From NCBI GenBank assembly GCA_012295275.1, contig CM022673.1, positions 329,001-340,000 of the forward strand: a stretch of 11,000 bases of DNA, written 5' to 3'. The stretch is from Chrysomallon squamiferum (lineage: Eukaryota; Mollusca; Gastropoda; Neomphalida; Peltospiridae). Shown one piece after another: positions 8,944-11,000 of the stretch. The translations under genes were made by a program, and so were the position numbers. The first letter of the stretch is position 1; every line of letters begins with the position of its first letter. The notes under the pieces are model-generated. The model was not told the DNA's origin and ran no database searches. It saw nothing but the letters and a program-made list of their open reading frames with translations.

Positions 8944-11000
8944 TCTTATATGTTTTTATAGTGTAAGTTATTCTTTCATGTTTTTATAATAACAATTTGT
9001 TTATTTAATTATTTATTAATATTTTTCTTAGCTAAAAATGAAATTGCAGAAGAAAAAATACTAACCACACAGCAAGAAGTTGCAACTCGAGTTCACCGAA
9101 CTTATGAATGGCTGCATACCCAAGTAGGAAGCATTGATACATTCAGTAACAAGTACGTAATCACTAGTATATGTATGTACATATAGGTTACAGAGAATGT
9201 GTATAATGCTAAAACTTTTAGGTATTATGAGTAATGTCTGATCAAACATGAATTATGTATACTGCCTGAAATTTCAGGTAATTAACATAATATATTTATA
9301 ATACCTGAAAGTTAGTTTGTCAGAGAATGTGTATAAATAGGGATTATATATCATATCTGAAATTTTCAAGGACTATGCATAATTCCTGAATGAATAATGA
9401 CATTAAATATAACCCCTGCTTATACACATCCCCTGTAACATTTATATATTATAAATAATCTCAGTAGCATAAATTTTGAAAGAGATATTATTGTTTTTTT
9501 AATCACAGGCTGTAATACCCCTCCTCATTTTTTTTGTTCTGCTGTATTTATTACAACACTTAATAATCTCTGTAGCATATTTTAATATTTATTCTAATAT
9601 TTACAAAAAACTTTATCCATTGATTAGTTCAGCTATTGTACAAAATAAATTCCTGTCTAAATCTGTTATATATTTTCCCTTTTGAAAAAAGCTCTGTCCT
9701 TGACAAGTGTGCCACAAGCATTTGAATTATTGCAGTCTGTAACTTGCTGGTTTTAATAGTACTCATGAATCATTAAGACACCATGTACTTTTTTTTGCAC
9801 CTAAATATAACAGTTTATTTATCAGTAAAAAGGATTTGATAATCCACAATTCGAACAGTTAGGGAAATTCCCATACCCATAACCTTCAGGAGAATTTTAT
9901 GTGTTAAACTGCAACATTAATAATAACTTGAGTTTAGGAAGAAACTGAAATTATTAATCAAATAATGTTGGTTTTATTAATGGATGCATGATCATTTTTA
10001 TTTACTTTTCTTTTAAGAAATACACAACAAATTTCATCTTATGCGAGTGAAACCAATTTACCCAAAATGGACCCTGATATTACAGCTGGTAAAAGAATAT
10101 ATCTCGTGGTAAGTTGTTTAAGACAAGTATTAATTATGTTGTGAATAAATAAATAACCCAATGAAATAGAAGCAAGAAATTAAGAAATCATTTTAATTTC
10201 ATATAAGCAAAGTTGGAATGTGTAGTTATTACAGGTTTTGGATTCAGTAATTAATTAATTTATTTTTAGAGTAACAAATTATTATTAAACATTTTTTTTT
10301 TTTTTTTTCAAATATGAAAGTAAACAAAAATTAATCAAAATACAATTTTAAATGTTGCATTTTAATTCTAGATATTGAATTATTTAATATTATTCTTAAC
10401 ATATTTATTCCGTGCTTGAGATATTTTCCTGCCTCTGTATCAATAATTAGGTTAGGTCACCAAGGTAACTGTCATCAATGAATTCAGCCTAGCCTTATTA
10501 TGAAATATGAAATGTAAATTTTATTACTTTATTATTAGAATAGTCCTGTCTCCATTGGTCCTAACGACAGTGTCAGTGTAGCTGATGCATCCTATCAGAG
10601 ACGTTACTCTTTGGGAGAGAATCTACATTTGACAGGTAAGTAAAACATACATTTAATTACACTTAGCGATAAAACAAGAGCCTAATTTTTCAATAGTTCA
10701 AAGTGCCTACAATAGAGTAAATGATCTCATGTTTGTCAGTTACCCCAATTAACAGCCATTTTTGTTATTACACAGAGATCTCGAGATTTCCACTTATTAG
10801 TGCTCTGTAATACAAGTTTAATAATTCAGCTTGATTGCAAATATATCATACATTTTAAAGTTTTCTAACATATGAAGGAGGATTCTGTCATTTTTTGTTA
10901 TATTAATTTCACTGTGTATTCCAGGTTATGGTACACATCTGCCACAAATTAAGACCCATTCTGCTGGAAGTGAACACAGCAGAGAGAAAATGTCTTGGAG
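195..11000 (+). CDS. LRRIQ1: LRRIQ1-like gene, internal part (18 exons, both ends outside window)
   Basis: Seen: joining 195-347, 656-806, 1348-1541, 2146-2273, 2951-3024, 3479-3572, 3736-3897, 4232-4570, 5233-5470, 5847-5969, 6440-6492, 7205-7435, 7877-7971, 8479-8586, 9032-9152, 10018-10108, 10539-10635 and 10925-11000 gives 2528 nt open in one frame, with GT/AG at every junction. The product has about 11 LRRs with LxxLxLxxNxI/L cores, an LRR cap (LKILDGDEL, residues 274-282), three IQ motifs of IQxxxRGxxxR type, and a polar tail. Known: LRRs are protein-binding solenoids, and IQ motifs bind calmodulin or related EF-hand proteins. LRRIQ1 carries LRRs followed by IQ motifs in its C-terminal half; its biochemical role is poorly defined. 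Inference: a Ca2+/calmodulin-linked scaffold, probably in ciliated cells. CEP97 and centriolin are less likely because their LRRs are N-terminal, whereas here coding exons lie upstream and three IQs follow the LRRs. Exon chain very secure; family name fairly secure. Confidence 0.82.
348..655 (+). other. Intron 1
   Basis: 308 bp. The minus-strand open frame across 183-515 is incidental, overlapping exon 1 in antisense. Nothing else recognised. Confidence 0.8.
656..806 (+). CDS. LRRIQ1: Exon 2: LRRs 2-4
   Basis: The acceptor is ATACACAG ending at 655 and the donor is AG|GTAATA at 807. It is 151 nt, phase 0 to 1, residues 52-101. The translation begins NNNIEYIDFRDLGNLQVVDL and ends IRWLDLTHNNITRL, giving three consecutive LRR cores (N-N-I, L-S-D-N, L-T-H-N) at 21-23 residue spacing. 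The frame is fixed by the neighbouring exons: a G left over at 806 joins AG of exon 3 to make Glu. Confidence 0.9.
807..1347 (+). other. Intron 2
   Basis: 541 bp. It holds a T-rich, (T)nA low-complexity block at about 863-957. The rest (about 960-1330) is unique-looking AT-rich sequence with no coding or repeat signal. Confidence 0.8.
863..957. repeat. T-rich low-complexity block
   Basis: Nearly uninterrupted T runs broken by single A or C bases and two short AAATT motifs. Low complexity only. Confidence 0.8.
1348..1541 (+). CDS. LRRIQ1: Exon 3: LRRs 4-7
   Basis: The acceptor is TTTGTTTTTCAG at 1347 and the donor is AAG|GTTCAT at 1542, a weaker donor than most here. It is 194 nt, phase 1 to 0, residues 102-166. 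It encodes LHTLLLAHNQLINSRGL, LQYLDLSNNHLQTVDNL and LQFIDLSSNNLLK, very regular LRR cores. The last 40 or so bases have a diverged second copy in the following intron (1710-1756), so the 3' end of this exon may have alternatives. Confidence 0.9.
1616..1702. repeat. (TG)n microsatellite, interrupted
   Basis: TG dinucleotides with interruptions, purest at about 1647-1660. In the transcript it is (UG)n, complementary to the (CA)n tract at 1887-1995. Confidence 0.85.
1717..1749 (+). CDS. Candidate 33-nt microexon, copy of exon 3 end
   Basis: Seen: a pyrimidine-rich acceptor (TCCTTTTACTTCAG, ending at 1716), eleven open codons reading IKDLSSNNIPK, then AAG|GTTAATG. Positions 1710-1756 align without gaps to 1502-1548 (36 of 47 bases, including 18 identical in a row, 1723-1740 against 1515-1532). 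It is phase 0 to 0, so inclusion between exons 3 and 4 would add 11 residues without a frameshift. Inference: a duplicated exon end that is either a rarely used microexon or a dead copy. Inclusion would break normal LRR spacing (NNLLK to NNIPK), which favours mostly skipped. Confidence 0.3.
1887..1995. repeat. (CA)n microsatellite, interrupted
   Basis: CA dinucleotides with TA and CC interruptions, purest at about 1955-1985. The His/Thr-rich frame across it is an artefact of the repeat. Confidence 0.85.
2146..2273 (+). CDS. LRRIQ1: Exon 4: LRRs 7-9
   Basis: The acceptor follows a long T-rich tract (TTTTCTTTTCCAG, ending 2145) and the donor is CAG|GTACAA at 2274. It is 128 nt, phase 0 to 2, residues 167-208. 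It begins FPDLRNQVLLQECNL and continues HDNSISSLTCLKNYW and LSKLNMEQN. The seam NNLLK-FPDLRNQ keeps normal repeat length when joined straight to exon 3, which supports the model without the 1717-1749 microexon as the main form. Confidence 0.88.
2274..2950 (+). other. Intron 4
   Basis: 677 bp. The centre (about 2375-2635) is clearly less AT-rich than the other introns and is listed separately as a possible dispersed element. The remaining parts are AT-rich with a poly(T) acceptor tract. Confidence 0.8.
2375..2635. repeat. Possible dispersed repeat element of unknown class
   Basis: A block with distinctly higher GC than the surrounding intron, no open frame, and a 10-base direct repeat GGTACTGTGG at 2570-2579 and 2613-2622 (43 bp apart), ending near GGCTCAAAGGGTTAAAT. 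Base composition unlike its flanks suggests an insertion. No terminal repeats or target duplication could be fixed, so the borders are approximate. Confidence 0.3.
2951..3024 (+). CDS. LRRIQ1: Exon 5: LRRs 9-10
   Basis: The acceptor is TTTTTTGCAG at 2950 and the donor is AG|GTGAGT, a near-ideal site. It is 74 nt, phase 2 to 1, residues 209-233. The split Ser codon starts SLSELDSLENC, then MKIFNIKNNQIL. Too short to show in a plain ORF scan; found because it restores the frame between exons 4 and 6 and supplies exactly one LRR and a half. Confidence 0.87.
3025..3478 (+). other. Intron 5
   Basis: 454 bp. Contains a 21-base A run (3057-3077) and the first copy of a 64 bp direct repeat (3162-3225). 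The rest is AT-rich without signal. Confidence 0.8.
3162..3225. repeat. 64 bp direct repeat, copy 1
   Basis: Matches 3913-3976 in the same orientation at 62 of 64 positions with no gaps; it begins ACTAGTAT and ends TTTATTATTAA. Flanks differ, so the borders are sharp. Either a dispersed repeat family or a local duplication. Confidence 0.85.
3479..3572 (+). CDS. LRRIQ1: Exon 6: LRR 10-11
   Basis: The acceptor is ACTCTTTCCAG at 3478 and the donor is GA|GTAAGT at 3573. It is 94 nt, phase 1 to 2, residues 234-264. It encodes DVADLQEAVSKF, then LDELYLHGNPISDEHVK. The LxxLxLxGNPI pattern is typical of the last repeats of LRR proteins of this type, just before the cap. The following intron is short (163 bp, 3573-3735). 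Confidence 0.88.
3736..3897 (+). CDS. LRRIQ1: Exon 7: LRR cap and start of linker
   Basis: The acceptor is TTTTGTTTAG at 3735 and the donor is AAG|GTAAGT, a strong site. It is 162 nt, phase 2 to 2, residues 265-318. ELFEEQMPRLKILDGDEL (265-282) is the classic LRRcap pattern closing the solenoid (P-x-L-x-x-L-D-G). The remainder, through FELMCLTQIQMTSDLQSKF, is a probable helix of unrecognised function. The symmetric phase permits in-frame skipping, which would remove the cap. Confidence 0.88.
3913..3976. repeat. 64 bp direct repeat, copy 2
   Basis: Second copy, starting 15 bases after the exon 7 donor. It differs from copy 1 at two positions (both A/G or C/T transitions). Confidence 0.85.
4030..4135. 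repeat. CA-rich microsatellite with ACATGC units
   Basis: Interrupted CA repeat with several copies of the hexamer ACATGC around 4047-4064. Confidence 0.75.
4232..4570 (+). CDS. LRRIQ1: Exon 8: linker, basic and Ser/Pro-rich
   Basis: The acceptor is TTTAACTTCAG at 4231 and the donor is ACAG|GTAATC at 4571. It is the longest exon here (339 nt, phase 2 to 2, residues 319-431). It opens with a probable helix (LPVLDQLKLCEIYFHYC), then HRYAHEYGDISV (349-361), a Pro/Ser/Arg-rich basic stretch (about 364-383, APQTPRSSQSRSARPRKK) and a charged DLFEKAL segment. The middle looks disordered. A Met inside the exon at 4312 has no promoter-like context and is not proposed as a start. Higher GC than its flanking introns supports coding. 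Confidence 0.87.
4571..5232 (+). other. Intron 8
   Basis: 662 bp. Begins with two similar 25-30 base segments (TCAGTTATTTTGAATATCAC at about 4680 and AGTTATTTCGTGTATCAC at about 4708, both followed by AGATATTA). It also contains a poly(A)-ending segment (listed separately). Confidence 0.75.
4850..5106 (+). repeat. Candidate retroposed segment with AATAAA and A-tail
   Basis: AATAAA at 5069-5074 is followed 17 bases later by 16 A residues (5091-5106). The sequence before it (about 4850-5060) is less AT-rich than the intron average. This arrangement is what a retroposed transcript 3' end would leave. No coding remnant or target duplication was recognised, so the left border is a guess. Chance is a real alternative in an AT-rich intron. 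Confidence 0.3.
5233..5470 (+). CDS. LRRIQ1: Exon 9: two IQ motifs and first half-turn of a third
   Basis: The acceptor is CTAATTCACAG at 5232 and the donor is CAG|GTATTT at 5471. It is 238 nt, phase 2 to 0, residues 432-511. IQ1 is KIQAVYRGYRVRKEI (438-452) and IQ2 is TIQAVWRGYITRRKL (464-478), both with the full I-Q-x-x-x-R-G-x-x-x-R core, 26 residues apart. After a 30-residue charged linker the exon ends on AATKIQ, the first residues of IQ3. If the intron were retained, translation would run 16 more codons and stop at 5519-5521. Confidence 0.92.
5471..5846 (+). other. Intron 9, splitting the third IQ motif
   Basis: 376 bp, phase 0, placed directly after Ile-Gln of IQ3. AT-rich; nothing else recognised. 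Confidence 0.85.
5847..5969 (+). CDS. LRRIQ1: Exon 10: rest of third IQ motif and acidic patch
   Basis: The acceptor is AACTTGCAG at 5846 and the donor is GAG|GTAATA at 5970. It is 123 nt, phase 0 to 0, residues 512-552. AAWRGYFLRTKL completes IQ3 (KIQ-AAWRGYFLR) across the intron. An Ala-rich helix follows, then a strongly acidic run DDDMDEFDMNEFNFDE (about 537-552). Skipping would stay in frame but remove the third IQ core and the acidic patch. Confidence 0.9.
5970..6439 (+). other. Intron 10
   Basis: 470 bp. Contains a very strong acceptor-like site not used by the main model: a pyrimidine-rich tract 6141-6174 ending in TTGTAG at 6176. Remainder AT-rich. Confidence 0.8.
6440..6492 (+). 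CDS. LRRIQ1: Exon 11: short exon
   Basis: The acceptor is GTTTTTTAG at 6439 and the donor is AAAG|GTATTA at 6493. At 53 nt (phase 0 to 2, residues 553-569) it is the shortest firm exon. It encodes ENLEKGWRPSETPDIPQ, continuing the acidic stretch of exon 10 into a Trp/Pro-containing turn. It is supported by splice sites, by exact phase fit between exons 10 and 12, and by higher GC than the surroundings. No domain is assigned. Confidence 0.82.
6652..6790 (-). pseudogene. Inverted, decayed copy of exon 14 and its upstream intron
   Basis: Read on the minus strand, 6790 to 6660 aligns to 8438-8570 with 7 mismatches and 3 small gaps (123 of 134 columns identical). The perfect run is 63 bp (6724-6786 against 8442-8504). 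It keeps the intronic TTTAACTTTCAG acceptor, so it arose by DNA duplication with inversion, not from spliced RNA. Indels put a stop (TGA) in frame about 17 codons in, and CGT (Arg) has become AGT (Ser). Being antisense to the gene, it cannot be spliced into this transcript. It is useful mainly as the partner arm of an inverted repeat with exon 14. Confidence 0.9.
7139..7172. repeat. (CA)n microsatellite
   Basis: CA dinucleotides with two AAAC interruptions, 32 bases upstream of the exon 12 acceptor AG at 7204. Confidence 0.85.
7205..7435 (+). CDS. LRRIQ1: Exon 12: Pro/Ser-rich, basic, disordered region
   Basis: The acceptor is TTTGTTGCAG at 7204 and the donor is ATG|GTACAT at 7436. It is 231 nt, phase 2 to 2, residues 570-646. 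It encodes SHAVIGKPPSGRRAAPDV, LHPPEKPRHAW, a PRPPSSVPSVSS stretch and a Lys/Glu-rich end KKEEKLSEE. It looks disordered with no recognised domain. Higher GC and different codon content from the flanking AT-rich introns support it. It ends two bases into a Trp codon completed by exon 13 (EE-W-GF). Confidence 0.87.
7436..7876 (+). other. Intron 12
   Basis: 441 bp. CA-rich start (about 7480-7530), a tRNA-A-box-like piece at 7633-7653, and (TTATG) units at about 7684-7699. Otherwise AT-rich. Confidence 0.75.
7633..7653 (+). repeat. tRNA A-box-like fragment, possible SINE remnant
   Basis: TAGTTCAATGGTTAGAG matches the D-arm/A-box region of tRNAs and tRNA-derived SINEs (TRGYNNARNNGG). No B box follows, so it is neither an intact tRNA gene nor a full SINE head. 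Could be chance. Confidence 0.22.
7877..7971 (+). CDS. LRRIQ1: Exon 13: basic helical segment
   Basis: The acceptor is TCTGTTGAAG at 7876 (a poor AAG acceptor after a modest pyrimidine tract) and the donor is AG|GTAATT at 7972. It is 95 nt, phase 2 to 1, residues 647-678. It encodes WGFHNVRTAELMLQRAKKMK followed by a Lys/Arg-rich run. The EEWGF...A..M..RA.KMK pattern is, from memory, a conserved stretch of LRRIQ1 proteins after the IQ region. Probably a basic alpha-helix. Confidence 0.83.
7972..8478 (+). other. Intron 13, with long (ATT)n tract
   Basis: 507 bp. Short ATT runs at about 8039-8052 and 8132-8147, then the long trinucleotide tract. An acceptor-like TTAATTTCAG at 8290 precedes the tract but leads into repeat, not coding sequence. 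Confidence 0.8.
8311..8433. repeat. (CAT)n then (TTA)n trinucleotide microsatellite
   Basis: ATC repeats at about 8332-8350 change into a TTA run with few interruptions to 8433. It lies 45 bases upstream of exon 14, directly before the inverted-repeat arm. A Tyr-rich frame across it is a repeat artefact. Length is likely to vary between individuals. Confidence 0.95.
8438..8570 (+). repeat. Inverted repeat partner arm (intron 13 end plus exon 14)
   Basis: The functional arm of the inverted repeat. It covers the last 41 bases of intron 13 (branch-point region, pyrimidine tract, AG) and the first 92 bases of exon 14. The spacer between the arms is about 1.65 kb and contains exons 12 and 13 complete. 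Confidence 0.9.
8479..8586 (+). CDS. LRRIQ1: Exon 14: basic segment; has an inverted copy in intron 11
   Basis: The acceptor is TTTAACTTTCAG at 8478 and the donor is CAAG|GTATAT at 8587. It is 108 nt, phase 1 to 1, residues 679-714. It encodes DPHQRLALFRKLEE and NPVRIPTRKVLPRKEYFQ. As a symmetric 36-codon exon it could be skipped cleanly. The first 92 bases and the 41 bases before it recur, reversed, at 6660-6790, so this acceptor lies in an arm of a potential long intramolecular duplex. Confidence 0.86.
8790..8904 (-). repeat. Decayed tRNA-derived SINE head, minus strand
   Basis: On the minus strand, from 8896 downwards, TGGGTTAGTGGTTAGAG resembles a Pol III A box and GGTTTAATTC (8867 to 8858) a B box. 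The spacing between them (26 bases start to start) is shorter than in a tRNA (about 44), as if the anticodon arm was lost. The body would continue to lower coordinates; that end is unclear. tRNA-derived SINEs of this style are common in many invertebrates, cephalopods included. The match is by eye. Confidence 0.4.
8905..8944. repeat. (TTA)n microsatellite
   Basis: Uninterrupted TTA units abutting the SINE-like segment. Confidence 0.93.
9032..9152 (+). CDS. LRRIQ1: Exon 15: helical segment
   Basis: The acceptor is ATTTTTCTTAG at 9031 and the donor is AA|GTACGT at 9153. It is 121 nt, phase 1 to 2, residues 715-754. It encodes AKNEIAEEKILTTQQEVATR then VHRTYEWLHTQVGSIDTF, probably one or two amphipathic helices. 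No domain is assigned. The large intron 15 (865 bp) follows. Confidence 0.85.
9153..10017 (+). other. Intron 15, with degenerate tandem repeat
   Basis: 865 bp, the longest intron here. The first quarter is a degenerate tandem repeat (listed separately). From about 9420 to 10000 the sequence is AT-rich and unique-looking, with no exon candidate that fits the flanking phases. Confidence 0.75.
9185..9400. repeat. Degenerate tandem repeat with palindromic CCTGAAATTTCAGG core
   Basis: Recurring pieces: CAGAGAATGTGTATA at 9191-9205 and 9321-9335, and variants of CCTGAAATTT / TCTGAAATTTTC / CCTGAAAG at about 9265, 9303 and 9357. The copy at 9265-9278 (CCTGAAATTTCAGG) is a perfect 14-base palindrome. 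Unit length is irregular (roughly 35 bases, or about 130 for the larger period). Confidence 0.5.
10018..10108 (+). CDS. LRRIQ1: Exon 16: C-terminal region
   Basis: The acceptor is TTCTTTTAAG at 10017 and the donor is GTG|GTAAGT at 10109. It is 91 nt, phase 2 to 0, residues 755-785. It encodes KNTQQISSYASETNLPKMDP then DITAGKRIYLV. The LPxMxPxI...GxRIxLV pattern resembles, from memory, the conserved end region of LRRIQ1. It joins the preceding exon through a split Lys codon. Confidence 0.83.
10109..10538 (+). other. Intron 16
   Basis: 430 bp. AT-rich with an 18-base T run at about 10291-10308. The short region around 10440-10500 is less AT-rich but shows no recognisable element. Confidence 0.78.
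10539..10635 (+). CDS. LRRIQ1: Exon 17: Ser/Asn-rich C-terminal region
   Basis: The acceptor is CTTTATTATTAG at 10538 and the donor is ACAG|GTAAGT, a strong site. It is 97 nt, phase 0 to 1, residues 786-817. It encodes NSPVSIGPNDSVSVADASYQ followed by RRYSLGENLHLT. RRYSL is a basophilic-kinase-like sequence (R-R-x-S), noted only as a motif. Polar and probably disordered. The following intron is 289 bp. Confidence 0.82.
10925..11000 (+). CDS. LRRIQ1: Exon 18, truncated by window end
   Basis: The acceptor is TGTGTATTCCAG at 10924; no donor or stop is reached before 11000. 76 nt are visible, entering in phase 1, residues 818-842 plus two bases. It encodes GYGTHLPQIKTHSAGSEHSR then EKMSW. Ser/His/Lys-rich. 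The real C-terminus lies downstream, probably within a short distance judging by the family, but that cannot be seen here. Confidence 0.8.

Larger units (their letters stand above)
8587..9031 (+). other. Intron 14, with SINE-like remnant and (TTA)n
   Basis: 445 bp. Contains a minus-strand tRNA-like segment (8851-8904) and a TTA tract. The rest, about 8600-8790, shows nothing recognised. Confidence 0.75.

Noticed and set aside
1616-8944. CRISPR-like array among the spaced repeats
   Set aside because: Repeats are microsatellites or duplicated exon pieces in a spliced eukaryotic gene, without regular unique spacers.

Overview
The window is a piece of one multi-exon animal gene, read left to right on the + strand. 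Eighteen exons between 195 and 11000 join in phase, without a stop codon, into 842 codons plus two bases. Every junction uses an AG acceptor and a GT donor. The gene enters already coding (exon 1 has an acceptor, with intron before it) and leaves still coding (the last exon runs off at 11000). Start codon, promoter, stop codon and poly(A) site are therefore all outside. The deduced protein has about eleven leucine-rich repeats (fragment residues about 20-265) with a C-terminal LRR cap, a linker, three IQ calmodulin-binding motifs (about 438-452, 464-478 and 509-523), an acidic patch, and a long, mostly polar tail. This order best fits LRRIQ1 (leucine-rich repeats and IQ motif containing 1), a conserved animal protein usually associated with ciliated cells. 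The family call rests on domain order and remembered family features, not on a search.

Organism: exons of 53-339 bp, introns of 163-865 bp, very AT-rich introns, many (CA)n/(TG)n and (ATT)n microsatellites, and remnants that look like tRNA-derived SINEs all point to a metazoan nuclear genome. The microsatellite style suggests a lophotrochozoan, perhaps a mollusc or cephalopod, but only weakly.

Layout: exons 1-7 (195-3897) encode the LRR domain and its cap. Exon 8 (4232-4570) encodes a linker with a polar, basic, probably disordered part. Exons 9-10 (5233-5969) encode the IQ motifs, the third split by an intron directly after its Ile-Gln. Exons 11-18 (6440-11000) encode the C-terminal region. 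No second gene was found on either strand.

The main unexpected structures are intronic. (1) An inverted, decayed copy of exon 14 and its splice acceptor lies at about 6652-6790, about 92% identical to 8438-8570, with a 63 bp perfect stretch. In the pre-mRNA the two arms could pair over the exon 14 acceptor and loop out exons 12-13. (2) A 33-nt in-frame candidate microexon (1717-1749) resembles the end of exon 3 and lies between a (TG)n and a (CA)n tract that are mutually complementary. (3) A 64 bp direct repeat (62/64 identical) sits in introns 5 and 7. (4) Smaller remnants include SINE-like pieces, a poly(A)-tailed segment and a degenerate tandem repeat.
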